Shown here: positions 26,178 through 35,285 of the stretch, piece after piece
How the letters are laid out: the number at the start of each line of letters is the position of its first letter
How positions within the stretch are numbered: the first letter of the stretch is position 1
Assembly (NCBI RefSeq): GCF_002368115.1
Contig: NZ_AP018316.1
Coordinates: forward strand, 3,730,304 to 3,794,303
Direction of reading: 5' to 3'
From: Dolichospermum compactum NIES-806
GTDB taxonomy: Bacteria > Cyanobacteriota > Cyanobacteriia > Cyanobacteriales > Nostocaceae
Length of the DNA stretch: 64,000 nucleotides
Position numbers and translations under genes: made by a program
Notes under the pieces: generated by a model
What the model saw: only the letters and a program-made list of their open reading frames with translations
Told to the model about the DNA's origin: nothing
Database searches by the model: none

Positions 26178-27041
26178 CTAAGACTGACGGCCACCACGAC
26201 CACGTTTAGAGGATTTGCGACGACGACGGATAATCAACTTAGTGCTGGCTTTCTTGCGTTTACGTGTCTTCGCTCCTAACGTAGGTTTACCCCAAGGTGT
26301 TACAGGACCGGATCTACCGATAGGCGCTCTACCTTCACCACCACCATGTGGGTGATCCACTGGGTTCATGGCACTACCTCTAACCTTGGGACGACGGCCT
26401 TTCCAGCGATTTCGTCCAGCTTTACCAGCGCTGAGGTTTCTTGCGTCTGTATTACCGACTTGTCCGATGGTGGCGTAACAATCACGCCGAATCAACCGGA
26501 CTTCACCTGAAGGTAACTTTAATGTCACATAGTTGCCTTCTTTAGCAACAACTTGTGCTACTGCACCAGCAGCACGGACAATTTGACCACCTTTACCTGG
26601 GGTCATTTCGACGTTGTGAACACCAGTACCCAAGGGAATATTCAATAAAGGTAAGGCATTACCATCTTCGATGGGTGACTCAGGTCCAGCAATGATCTTT
26701 GTCCCTACAGTCATGCCATTTGGCTGCAAGATGTAACGTTTTTCGCCATCTTCATACAACAACAAAGCTATCCGCGCATTCCGGTTAGGATCGTATTCAA
26801 TGGCTGTAACTATAGCCGGGATATTCCGCTTATCTCGCTTAAAGTCAATAATGCGGTAAAGTTGTTTGTGTCCGCCACCCCGACGACGGCTGGTTATCCG
26901 CCCTTGATTGTTCCGACCTTTGGGACGATGAACTGATTCAGTTAATGATTTTTCTGGCTCAGTTTTCGTAATTTCGGCAAAGTCAGAGATGATTACTTGG
27001 CGAGTACTGGGGGTATAAGGGCGATAAGAACGAGTACCCAT
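26178..27041 (-). CDS. rplB: 50S ribosomal protein L2
   Basis: 287 aa. MGTRSYRPYTPSTRQV start; the highly conserved peptidyl-transferase-proximal segment MNPVDHPHGGGEGRAPIG includes the essential His. Basic C-terminus KRKKASTKLIIRRRRK. The gaps on both sides carry AAAATCTAAAATCC-type low-complexity repeats. Confidence 0.98.
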   Translation of the reverse strand: MGTRSYRPYTPSTRQVIISDFAEITKTEPEKSLTESVHRPKGRNNQGRITSRRRGGGHKQLYRIIDFKRDKRNIPAIVTAIEYDPNRNARIALLLYEDGEKRYILQPNGMTVGTKIIAGPESPIEDGNALPLLNIPLGTGVHNVEMTPGKGGQIVRAAGAVAQVVAKEGNYVTLKLPSGEVRLIRRDCYATIGQVGNTDARNLSAGKAGRNRWKGRRPKVRGSAMNPVDHPHGGGEGRAPIGRSGPVTPWGKPTLGAKTRKRKKASTKLIIRRRRKSSKRGRGGRQS

Positions 27042-27177
27042 AGTTCAGTTTTGGAGTTTTGATTTTTGATTTTGGAGTCAGAATTTTTTGATTTCAATTT
27101 CCGATTTTTAATTGTTCTTTGGCGTTTTCTTGATTTATTAGCCCAATCTCAAATCTCAAATTTAAAATCTCAAATTT

Positions 27178-27495
27178 TTAGACTTCTGGGAAGAGAACTT
27201 TTCTGATTTTTTCTTCGTCCCCAGGAGCAACAGTAACAATAGCTCGCTTGTATTGGGGTTTGTATCCAATAAATCTACCTACCCGTTTTTGTTTGCGTGG
27301 TGGGTTAGCGGTATTGATTTTGACGACCTTAACTGCAAATAGGTCTTCAATTGCGGCTCTAATTTGTGGTTTGGTGGCTTTAGGAATTACTTCAAATGTG
27401 TATTTGTTTTGTTCCATGAGCATGGTCGCTTTTTCGGTGAGAATGGGGCGACGCACTAAATCCGGCAGATCACGGGTGGCAACTACTTTAGGCAC
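27178..27495 (-). CDS. rplW: 50S ribosomal protein L23
   Basis: 105 aa. RRPILTEKATMLMEQNKYTF and AVKVVKINTANPPRKQKRVG identify L23, the docking site for trigger factor and SRP at the tunnel exit. Overlaps rplD by 8 bp. Confidence 0.97.
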   Translation of the reverse strand: MPKVVATRDLPDLVRRPILTEKATMLMEQNKYTFEVIPKATKPQIRAAIEDLFAVKVVKINTANPPRKQKRVGRFIGYKPQYKRAIVTVAPGDEEKIRKVLFPEV

Positions 27496-28120
27496 TGTAG
27501 ACCTCCTGGATCTTCTCTAGGGTTGATGATGTGACGATAATTTTGTCAGCATGGAGCAAATCGTAAACGTTTAACTGGTCGGCAGGAATTAGTTTTAAGT
27601 TTTCGATATTGCGAGCTGATAAAAGCACGTTTTCTGGGATTTCAGACAAAATCAATAGTGCTTTTTGTTCTGGTGCAGCACCCCATCTAGCTAATGCTGC
27701 TACGAGATCCTTGGTTTTAGGACGCTGTAATTCGTTGCTAAATTCTTCAACAACAATTAAATCTTCAGCACGACTAATAAAGGCTGTCCGCAATGCCAAT
27801 CGGCGTTCTTTGCGGTTCATTTTTAGGTCGAAATCTCTGGGTTTTGGTCCAAAGATCACACCGCCTCCACGCCACAGTGGTGAACGGATAGAACCAGCAC
27901 GGGCGCGACCTGTGCCTTTTTGCCGCCAAGGTTTACGACCACCACCACGAACTTCTGCACGAGTCTTGGTGCTGGCAGTTCCCTGGCGAGAATTGGTCAT
28001 TTGTCTGACTAGGGCGCGGTGTACGATATGCGCCGCTGTTGTTTCTTTGGCAACTCGTAAGTCGAAGTTTGTTTCTCCAACTTGCTCTCCTTGCCAATTT
28101 TTAATTACACTCTCTACCAT
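27488..28120 (-). CDS. rplD: 50S ribosomal protein L4
   Basis: 210 aa. The tunnel-lining loop has RGGGRKPWRQKGTGRARAGS followed by RSPLWRGGGVIFGPKPRDF. In proteobacteria L4 autoregulates the S10 operon; whether it does so here is unknown. Confidence 0.97.
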   Translation of the reverse strand: MVESVIKNWQGEQVGETNFDLRVAKETTAAHIVHRALVRQMTNSRQGTASTKTRAEVRGGGRKPWRQKGTGRARAGSIRSPLWRGGGVIFGPKPRDFDLKMNRKERRLALRTAFISRAEDLIVVEEFSNELQRPKTKDLVAALARWGAAPEQKALLILSEIPENVLLSARNIENLKLIPADQLNVYDLLHADKIIVTSSTLEKIQEVYSA

Positions 28121-28130
28121 CTTTGTGTCC

Positions 28131-28180
28131 TTTGTCAGTTGTCTTTTGTCAGTTGCCGGTTGTCAGTTGTCGGTTGTCTT
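28131..28180. repeat. STRR heptad repeat (TTGTCAG)n between rplC and rplD
   Basis: Tandem and degenerate TTGTCAG / TTGTCGG units across 50 bp. Confidence 0.8.
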
Positions 28181-28225
28181 TTTTTGCCCCTAACCAATGA
28201 CTACTACTAAGCAATGACTAAATGA

Positions 28226-28864
28226 CTATTTTTTACCAACTATAGTTGCAGGAACGACGCTGACTAAGGCTCCTGGTTTGCCAGGAATTGCTCCTTTAAT
28301 CAGGATTAAGTTGCGTTCTGCATCTACTCGTACTACTGTCAATTTGCGAATTGTGACACGAGTACCGCCTAAACGTCCTGCCATCCTTTTACCTGGATAA
28401 ACACGACCTGGGGTTGTACCAGCACCGATAGAACCTGGCGCTCTATGGTTTTTGGAACCGTGTGACATAGGACCGCGACCAAAGTTGTTCCGCTTTTGGT
28501 TGCCGGCAAAACCGCGACCAATACTCGTACCAACTACATCTACAATTTCACCTGCACTAAAAATATCTGCTTTAATTTCTTGACCTAAAGCATAATCACC
28601 AGCGCTATCGGTGCGATATTCATTTAGATGACGGACTGCTGGAGCGGATGACTTAGCCAAATGTCCCAACAATGGTTTGTTCAGTGCCTTGGGTTTGACT
28701 TCGCCATAACCAACTTGAATGGCAGAGTAACCGTCGGTCTGTTTCGTTTTAACTTGCGTAACGGTGCATGGACCGGCTTTGATGACGGTAACAGGAATGG
28801 AGACTCCTGCTTCATCAAAGATTTGGGTCATGCCCAGTTTGGTGCCGAGAATACCTACAGACAC
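28226..28864 (-). CDS. rplC: 50S ribosomal protein L3
   Basis: 212 aa from a GTG at 28864 (V/MSVGILGTKLGMTQIF), chosen because it is preceded by an AAAGGAG ribosome-binding site and matches the family's N-terminus; the open frame extends 48 codons upstream but that part is unconserved. The central GRGFAGNQKRNNFGRGPMSH loop reaches the peptidyl transferase centre. It is the first gene of the super-operon; rpsJ, fusA and tuf are not in the window. Confidence 0.95.
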   Translation of the reverse strand: MSVGILGTKLGMTQIFDEAGVSIPVTVIKAGPCTVTQVKTKQTDGYSAIQVGYGEVKPKALNKPLLGHLAKSSAPAVRHLNEYRTDSAGDYALGQEIKADIFSAGEIVDVVGTSIGRGFAGNQKRNNFGRGPMSHGSKNHRAPGSIGAGTTPGRVYPGKRMAGRLGGTRVTIRKLTVVRVDAERNLILIKGAIPGKPGALVSVVPATIVGKK

Positions 28865-29736
28865 AGTTACTGGTTCTCCTTTCGTTTTATTTTTTTGGGC
28901 TAAACCTGGAAGTCGAATCGGGACTGGTTTTGCTACTGTCGCTTGAGTGTAAACTTTACCTCTAAAATTTGGACTGGCGTTAGACAGTGTAAATTCTTGG
29001 CGACGCAACAGTTTTTGTCCCTTTTGTTTTAGTGAATTTGTTTATTTTCACTTACTCAATCACAATAACAGGAATAACTTCCTACTCTATTGAGAGGGTA
29101 TTACTTCTGGAATTCAATGCGAGGCTTGATGGCTTTGCGCTGTGTGCAGCAATGCTTTCGTCCAAGCAGTTGCTTTGGCACTCTACCGTGGTAGCAGGAC
29201 TTAAGTGGTTATTGACCCTCAGTATCCTTTTCCTCAGTCTTAACATAATGCCATGAAACCAACATTACTGCTAAGGAACTACTTATTTTCATGCCCTAAA
29301 CTATTGTTTAAGGTTTTGCCTAATTTTTTTAGGATTTACGGGAGTGATTTGGTGTGGGAGCTTAAATATGACTTTGGCTCTTTATTTGACCTGAAAGCTT
29401 TTTTAGTTTAGCAGTCTCTTATGAAGTGAGCCAGTTTTATTCTTTTGGGGAAACTAACTAGAAACTCAGATGCTAGGACTAACTAGGAAGTCTAAATAAG
29501 AAAGATGGCTATCTAATTATACTATTCGGTCACAATCTAATAATATAAACTATTCGTTAATTTTTGTCTAGTATTTTTTTTGCTCTGTTATGGGATGCTG
29601 AGGTGTGGGTAGGGAAAATCACCCATGTTCCGGCTGTGAATTTTCAAAATTGTTGAAAATATGCAGGTTCATTTAACTTAATCTACCACTAGAGAGTGAA
29701 TAATAGAGATATCTAAGTGGGATAGGAAGAAAATAT
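28865..29736. other. Long divergent regulatory region between the ribosomal operon and ndhN
   Basis: 872 bp without a convincing gene. It must hold the main promoter and leader of the ribosomal super-operon on the minus strand and the ndhN promoter on the plus strand. On the minus strand 29150-29225 has the short stem CTACCACGGTAG and other self-complementary bits, which could be a leader structure. A 74-codon plus-strand ORF (29032-29256) has no recognisable protein character. Confidence 0.5.
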
Positions 29737-30213
29737 ATGGCACTAATTACCACTGGCAACGGTTTCATCCGCAATTTGGAGAAATTTGGGGCGTTGGGTG
29801 TTTATGTTCCTCTGGAGGGGGGCTATGAAGGTCGGTATCTGCGCCGATTACGGGCGGCTGGCTATGTTAGCCTCCACATTACTGCAAGAGGACTGGGTGA
29901 TGTGGCTGCGTATCTGACGCAAGTTCATGGTGTCAGACCACCACATTTAGGCAAAAGAAGTAATAGTAGTGGTGCGGCTGTGGGTGATGTATATTATTTA
30001 CCACCAATGATCAGTTCCCATTTGGCACAATTACCTCCTAAGTCTAAGGGGTTGGTGTTGTGGATTATTGAGGGATATATTCTTTCTGATCAGGAAGTTG
30101 AGTATTTGATGGATTTGCCTAAGTTAGAACCAAGGGTTAAGGTGGTTATTGAGAGAGGTGGCGATCGCATTTTCCGCTGGACACCTTTAGAAAAGACACT
30201 GTTAGCTAGTTAA
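29737..30213 (+). CDS. ndhN: NAD(P)H-quinone oxidoreductase subunit N
   Basis: 158 aa. NdhN is a cyanobacteria- and plastid-specific subunit of the NDH-1 (photosynthetic complex I) membrane arm base, active in cyclic electron flow and respiration. Recognised by MALITTGNGFIRNLEKFGAL, YEGRYLRRLRAAGYVSLHIT and GDVYYLPPMISSHLAQLP. An AGGAAG ribosome-binding site lies upstream of the ATG. Full length. Confidence 0.95.
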   Translation: MALITTGNGFIRNLEKFGALGVYVPLEGGYEGRYLRRLRAAGYVSLHITARGLGDVAAYLTQVHGVRPPHLGKRSNSSGAAVGDVYYLPPMISSHLAQLPPKSKGLVLWIIEGYILSDQEVEYLMDLPKLEPRVKVVIERGGDRIFRWTPLEKTLLAS

Positions 30214-30302
30214 GCAAATTACAAGGGTGGGTAAACCCAGGGTAACACAAAAGTAATACCAGGGTAGGGAAACCCCACCCCTACGGTTTGTTTGGGGATA
30301 TC

Positions 30303-30962
30303 TTAATTCTGTATTTCCTGTTGTACCCAAGCACGAAAAGATTTACTAGCTTGGACTTCATCTATTTGGCAATCTTGCAAAAATTGATAAAGTTTTGCTT
30401 TGGTGACTATAGAAAATGTGGGACTTTTTTCTCCTTCAACATATTGATGATTTTGAAGTTGATAAATTTGCAATATTTCACCGTTATAACGCCAAAATTC
30501 CGGTACACCCATGCTGGCATAAAACTGAAGTTTATTGATGTCAGTGTGGGTAATATCTACTTCTACAATTAAGTCTGGTGGTGGATCTTCGTTTAAATCA
30601 ACTTTTTTTCCAACTACTTGAGGTTGATTTTGAATGTAATAACAATTATCCGGTTCAGCACTTCTTTGTAAATCATCACGATTTAAGGTAGTTGAACCCA
30701 TTGTTTTAATTTTCAACCCCATTTCTTCTACCAAAATGCGGATGAATAATTCAATTAATCTGGTAGCACTTTCATGTTCTTCTAAAGGCATGGTAATTTC
30801 TAATGTCCCTTGATCATAGATAAGTCGAGAAGAACGACTTTGCCCTAATGCTGCTAAAATTTGCTGATAATTTTGCCAACTGATATTGTGGAAAACTACT
30901 CGCTGTTCTGCTGGGGTAGTTTCTGGGGTAATATTATTTGGTTTAGTGATTGTACTAACCAT
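30303..30962 (-). CDS. Uma2-family (DUF820) PD-(D/E)XK nuclease-like protein
   Basis: 219 aa. The restriction-endonuclease-like fold is shown by PPPDLIVEVDITHTD, with the Asp and the E-x-D/K type site, then KLQFYASMGVPEFWRYNG. The family is greatly expanded in cyanobacteria; its target and role are not established. Single gene, reading toward ndhN; another family member lies at 44121 and a pair at 44816-46385. Confidence 0.85.
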   Translation of the reverse strand: MVSTITKPNNITPETTPAEQRVVFHNISWQNYQQILAALGQSRSSRLIYDQGTLEITMPLEEHESATRLIELFIRILVEEMGLKIKTMGSTTLNRDDLQRSAEPDNCYYIQNQPQVVGKKVDLNEDPPPDLIVEVDITHTDINKLQFYASMGVPEFWRYNGEILQIYQLQNHQYVEGEKSPTFSIVTKAKLYQFLQDCQIDEVQASKSFRAWVQQEIQN

Positions 30963-30983
30963 AGTTGCCTTTAAATTTAGCTT

Positions 30984-31113
30984 AATATAGAACTCATATT
31001 TGATTTTTGAAAAAAATTAGGTATTGTAGAGTGCGTCAGATATTACAAATCTGTTTATTGATAGAATTTATGAGGTCTGACGCACCCTACGTATCTTTTC
31101 ATAAATCAAATAT
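30984..31113. repeat. MITE-like palindromic element, family A, copy 2
   Basis: Flanks (ATATAGAACTCAT on the left, TTTTCATAAATCAAATATT on the right) match copy 1 at 6321-6452 in the same direction, but the segment between the GTAG(G/A)GTGCGTCAGA and TCTGACGCACCCTAC repeats is the reverse complement of copy 1. Confidence 0.8.
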
Positions 31114-31158
31114 TATTCCTATAGTTATTATAATATATTACGCAAAAGCGAGAACCGA

Positions 31159-32241
31159 GTGAATTTAAATTTGTCTACTCCCTTACAATTAATTGGGCGT
31201 TCTGTAGAGTTTCAGCGGATTATTGAAATACTGGCAAAAGATGGTGATTTGTTAATTACTGGAGTTCCTGGTAGTGGAAGACGTACTTTAGTCAGAGGTG
31301 CAGCACAGGAGGTAAATACAGTTATCTTAGAAATAGACTGCATTCGCGCTACAGAAGCGGAGAGATTTGTGCAACTCTTAGCGGAAGCGATTAGTCAAAA
31401 CTGGGAAGCGGAAAAAATTCAAATCTGGTTAAATGAAAATAATTCGGCATTTTTTACTTTTAATTTTGAAAGTCAACTAAAACTAATTCTCTCTTTGGAA
31501 CAAGAACAACTGTGGCAAGCCTTCGCCAATTTGTTAAACTTGTTAGAAATAATGGCGGTTGATTTAAATCAACGCATATTGCTGATTTTAGAAAGTTTTC
31601 CCCATATTCGTTCTTGGGATCGTCATGGTTTATGGGAAACTACATTTAGGAAAGAAGTTAAGGCTTATCCTCATGTTAGTTATGTATTAATAGCCACGAT
31701 TGCTGAGTCTAGCCAACAGCCAGATGATACTAATTATCCGATAGAAACTATTCAATTAGCCCCTTTAGCTAAGGACGTTGTAGCCTTGTGGGCGAGGGAA
31801 ATTTTACATACGCAAGGTTTCACCTTTGATTGTCATAGTCAAGCCTTACAGCTATTTTTAGAGGCAGTACAGGGACATATTGGGGATGGGATGGCGATTA
31901 TTCGGCGGTTATCTGCTTCGCGTTGTGCAGATGAATTAATTAGGGAGGAAGATGTGCAAAAGGCTATAGCAGGATTATTGAAAGATTTATCTATGACTTA
32001 TGAATCTTTGCTGATGTTGTTACCAGCAAATCAGGTACATTTATTGGAATCTTTAGCTATTGATCCGACTGATAAACCTCAGAGTAAGGAGTATATTCAA
32101 AAGCATGGACTTTCACGGGGTGGAAGTCTACAAGGGGCGTTAACTGGTTTGCAGCATAAGGGTTTGATTTATGATGCTGAAAATGGTTATCGGTTAGCTA
32201 TGCCTTTGTTGGCTTTGTGGTTGCGGGAACGGTTGAGTTAA
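31159..32241 (+). CDS. P-loop ATPase-like protein with degenerate Walker A
   Basis: 360 aa from a GTG at 31159. The N-terminal ORC/STAND-like layout is IGRSVEFQRII, then DLLITGVPGSGRRTLV (residues 30-45), a Walker B-like RILLILESFPHI, and a C-terminal winged-helix-like region with LQGALTGLQHKGLIYDAENG. In the Walker A the invariant Lys and the following Ser/Thr read Arg41-Arg42, so hydrolysis may be lost or altered. It is the type of ATPase that often serves as an effector or regulator; no partner is obvious. Confidence 0.65.
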   Translation: MNLNLSTPLQLIGRSVEFQRIIEILAKDGDLLITGVPGSGRRTLVRGAAQEVNTVILEIDCIRATEAERFVQLLAEAISQNWEAEKIQIWLNENNSAFFTFNFESQLKLILSLEQEQLWQAFANLLNLLEIMAVDLNQRILLILESFPHIRSWDRHGLWETTFRKEVKAYPHVSYVLIATIAESSQQPDDTNYPIETIQLAPLAKDVVALWAREILHTQGFTFDCHSQALQLFLEAVQGHIGDGMAIIRRLSASRCADELIREEDVQKAIAGLLKDLSMTYESLLMLLPANQVHLLESLAIDPTDKPQSKEYIQKHGLSRGGSLQGALTGLQHKGLIYDAENGYRLAMPLLALWLRERLS

Positions 32242-32284
32242 TTTGGTTTCTCACGCAAAGGCGCAAAGACGCAAAGGAAGAAGG

Positions 32285-32719
32285 TTATGATTCTGGTAAA
32301 AATTCAGTTTCTAATATTTGTGTGATTTCATAATGACAATTTTCTGGAAAGGTTTCATAGGGGAGGTTGGTTTCTTTGACTGCTAAGTTAATTCCGTCTT
32401 GATAACCTAATCAAAAGGCTTCTTCTAAATAGGATTTTAAGCTGGGACTATCTGCTAATATTCGGTTGATTTGAGTCCGTTGTTCTCGAATTGTTGCTAA
32501 CCAACTATTACTACGTTTTTATGGTTGATATTGCCATTTTAGTAAGTGTCCTAATAACAAGGCTAAAAGGTTGGTTAATTCTCTTCTTTCTTGTCTTCCC
32601 AATGTTTCTATCTCTTCAATTAAGTTGAGTTTATCTAGTGTTTCCCATTTTTCTTCTCTGAGTAGTTGTGCTTGTGTTTTTGCCCATCCATAAAAATCAG
32701 AATTGTACAGTGTATTCAT
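32285..32719 (-). pseudogene. DUF29-family protein, disrupted by two nonsense codons
   Basis: The frame from the ATG at 32719 reads MNTLYNSDFYGWAKTQAQLL, a typical DUF29 start, and continues without frame change through KRSNSWLATIREQRTQINRI and GYQDGINLAVKETNLPYETF to a TAA at 32285 (145 codons, normal family length). Two in-frame stops interrupt it: TAA after LLKWQYQP and TGA after SYLEEAF. Single-base changes from Glu/Gln or similar codons would explain both. The other DUF29 gene in this window (35493) is intact. Confidence 0.85.
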
Positions 32720-33254
32720 GGTTTTTACCTGTAAATTACTATATATTATTTATTTGTCTGAATCAGGATTTTCAGGATTTTAGGATTTTCAGGATAGGAA
32801 TTTGTCTGAATCAGGATGTCTGGTTACTGAGCGAAGTCGAAGTACAGGATTTTAGGATTTTCAGGATAGGAATTTGTCTGAATCAGGATTTTCAGGATTT
32901 TTCATGAAAATTGATTCACAATTTGTCAGGTATTATTGATATCTTTCTTCTATTCTACAACTGTATTTGATTATTGTCAGAATCAGGATTTACGGTTACT
33001 GAGCGAAGTCGAAGTACAAGATTAGAAGATGAACAGGATTTCCTTATCTTCACATCTTACCTATTCTTCAATCCTGTAAATCCTTAAATCTTGGAAATCC
33101 TGATTCAGACAAAATGGAAAATGTGTGCTATACTGAATCAAGACACCAAAATCCGCTTTTTGTAGAAAAAAATATTTTCCGCCTAACGGCGGTGGGTTAA
33201 GAAGGGAAAAGAAAAAAAGAGAAGAGGGCAAAAGAGCAAGAGTGTAAAGGGCTA
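32720..33254. repeat. Cluster of TCTGAATCAGGATTTTCAGGAT repeats (family C)
   Basis: Direct copies start near 32757, 32804, 32877 and 32976, and an inverted copy lies at about 33060-33112 (AATCCTGATTCAGACA). Two copies carry the insertion GGTTACTGAGCGAAGTCGAA. Further copies are near 35343, 46726, 46935 (inverted) and 47635 (inverted). No coding content. Confidence 0.8.
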
Positions 33255-35285
33255 CTAAGTCATCGCCGCACTAAAACAGACAACGCGAAAACCGATATTG
33301 AAGGACCTGTTATCGCGGTAGGAGTTGTCGCGGATGGCAGAACGGCAGTTTTCAGGATTGCCGTACCACGAAGCACCGCGCAGCGTCTTTATATTGCTTT
33401 GACTAATTAAAGCACTGCCATTTATAGGCGCGTTTATATAATTTTCTTGCCAATCATCTTGACACCATTCCCAAACATTCCCGTGCATATCGTACAAACC
33501 AAAAGCGTTACAGGGAAAAGTTCCTACATCTGTGGTTTGTTGGCGATATTGACCTTTGGGTGCAGAAGCATAAGTATAATTACCATCATAATTTACCAAA
33601 TCAGGGGTAACACTTTCACCAAAATAAAATGGTGTGGTAGTTCCGGCTCTACAAGCATACTCCCATTCGGCTTCGCTGGGTAATCTGTATTTTTTTCCTG
33701 TTTTTTGACTTAACTTTTCACAAAAAGCAACTGCATCATTCCAACTCACATTTTCAACTGGGCGGTTATTGCCTTTGAAATAAGCAGGATTATCTCCCAT
33801 AATAGCTTGATACTGCGCCTGTGTCAATTCGTATTTACCCATACAGAAACTCGGAACAGTCACTTGGTGTTGGGGACTTTCATTTAAACGTCGTTGTGCT
33901 TCATTTGCGGGTGAACCCATGATAAATTTTCCCCCTGGGATTTCCACCATTTCTAAGAAAACACCGTTTCCTAAGTCTTCTGTGAAGTATTTTGCACTGG
34001 CGTTGCGGCGGTTGGTGATGCTTCCAGTTGCGTCTGTGGTGACAACTTCAAAACTGAAGGTTTGAAGTGGGGGAGTGGTAATTTCTGGAGTTGGTTCTGG
34101 TGTTGGAGTATTTGGAGAAGTTGTATTTTGTGGGGTTGGTTTTGGAGATGTTGTAGGTTCTGGTGTTGGAGTATTTGGAGAAGTTGTAATTTTTGGTGTT
34201 GAGGTTTGATTTTTATTTCCAGAAAATAAATTTTGTCCTACAACTGCGATAACAGCACCACCAACCACTAAACTCACTGTTTGGATAAAATCTCGACGAG
34301 TTGTATTTTTCTGCTTCTGAGAAATTGGTTTCGGTTGATATTTAATAGGTTGAGGTTGTAGTTGAGGTTTTGGAGGTGGTGGTTGTAAAGCTTTTTCTAT
34401 TTTCGCTATCCTTTGTAAAATCTCTTGGGTATTTTGAGGACGACCCTTATATAAAGTTTGCATCATCTCATCTAGCAAATCTGCCAACATTTTTGATATT
34501 TGCGGTGCATAATTACGCCAATTTAATGTCGCATGATAAGAATCATACATTTCTTGATCAAGTGGTTCTTTACCCGTGAGTAAATAAACAAATGTCCGTC
34601 CTAAAGCAAAGAAATCAGATTGCTTTACAGCGTTACCAGTCAATTGTTCCGAAGGTGTGTAACCGGGAGAATTAAATCCGGTAACTCCACCTTGCTGAAT
34701 CATGACTGTGTTTGTCACCTCTCTAACCGTGCCAAAATCAATTAATACTAGTTGAGTATCTCCAACCCTCAACATGACGTTAGATGGTTTGATATCTCGG
34801 TGAAAAAAGTTTTTATTATGGACTTGTTCTAAAATAATCAGTAAATCTTTCAACCATTCTATTGCTGTAGTTTGATTAATGGGACGCAAACTATTTTTTT
34901 TCATATACTCATGTAAGTTTTCTCCCTCAATCTTTTCCATTACGAAACAATGAATTGGGGTTTTGCTGTTGCGAGAATAATGTTCAAAATAAGCGCCTGG
35001 TTCTACTTTGGGAATACTCGGATGATTAAGTTGACTTAAAACTTCGGCTTCTTGTTTAAATGCTTCTATGGCTTTCTGGCTATTATTAGTTAAGACTTTG
35101 AGAACTTTGGTTTTATTGGTTCTGACTTCATTGATTTCAAATGTATCACCAAAACCACCACCTCCCAGTCTAACTACTACCCGATAGCGGTTTTGTAGCA
35201 ACAACCCTGAACCACAGGTTTCACAAAAGAGGAGATTATCTGGATTTTGCGGCTTTGAGCAGCTAGGATTGATGCACAGGCTCAT
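33255..35285 (-). CDS. Serine/threonine protein kinase fused to FGE-sulfatase-like domain
   Basis: 676 aa from ATG 35285 (MSLCINPSCSK); an ATG six codons earlier is less typical. A zinc ribbon (C-x4-C ... C-x2-C) comes first, then a kinase domain with a Gly-rich loop GGGGFGDTF, VLKVL Lys, HRDIKPSN (162-169) and DFG (183-185). After a Pro-rich linker, TTRRDFIQ and a hydrophobic helix (about 329-353) look like a twin-arginine-type signal-anchor. A Pro/Thr-rich linker leads to a C-terminal FGE/SUMF domain (VEIPGGKFIMGS, ENVSWNDAVAFCEKLS, RLPSEAEWEYACRAG, GLYDMHGNVWEWCQDDW, GFRVV). The FGE active-site cysteine pair is not seen, so the domain is more likely a binding module. Probably cytoplasmic kinase with periplasmic sensor. 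Confidence 0.88.
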   Translation of the reverse strand: MSLCINPSCSKPQNPDNLLFCETCGSGLLLQNRYRVVVRLGGGGFGDTFEINEVRTNKTKVLKVLTNNSQKAIEAFKQEAEVLSQLNHPSIPKVEPGAYFEHYSRNSKTPIHCFVMEKIEGENLHEYMKKNSLRPINQTTAIEWLKDLLIILEQVHNKNFFHRDIKPSNVMLRVGDTQLVLIDFGTVREVTNTVMIQQGGVTGFNSPGYTPSEQLTGNAVKQSDFFALGRTFVYLLTGKEPLDQEMYDSYHATLNWRNYAPQISKMLADLLDEMMQTLYKGRPQNTQEILQRIAKIEKALQPPPPKPQLQPQPIKYQPKPISQKQKNTTRRDFIQTVSLVVGGAVIAVVGQNLFSGNKNQTSTPKITTSPNTPTPEPTTSPKPTPQNTTSPNTPTPEPTPEITTPPLQTFSFEVVTTDATGSITNRRNASAKYFTEDLGNGVFLEMVEIPGGKFIMGSPANEAQRRLNESPQHQVTVPSFCMGKYELTQAQYQAIMGDNPAYFKGNNRPVENVSWNDAVAFCEKLSQKTGKKYRLPSEAEWEYACRAGTTTPFYFGESVTPDLVNYDGNYTYASAPKGQYRQQTTDVGTFPCNAFGLYDMHGNVWEWCQDDWQENYINAPINGSALISQSNIKTLRGASWYGNPENCRSAIRDNSYRDNRSFNIGFRVVCFSAAMT

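Noticed and set aside
28865..29008. 48-codon N-terminal extension of ribosomal protein L3
   Set aside because: The extension starts at TTG, is not conserved, and a GTG at 28864 has a strong AAAGGAG site at correct distance.
29032..29256. 74-codon plus-strand ORF in the rplC-ndhN gap
   Set aside because: Unrecognisable, with no ribosome-binding site; more likely non-coding regulatory DNA.
32285..32719. Stop-codon readthrough or recoding in the DUF29 gene
   Set aside because: Two different stops (TAA and TGA) with no recoding signal; ordinary pseudogenisation is simpler.
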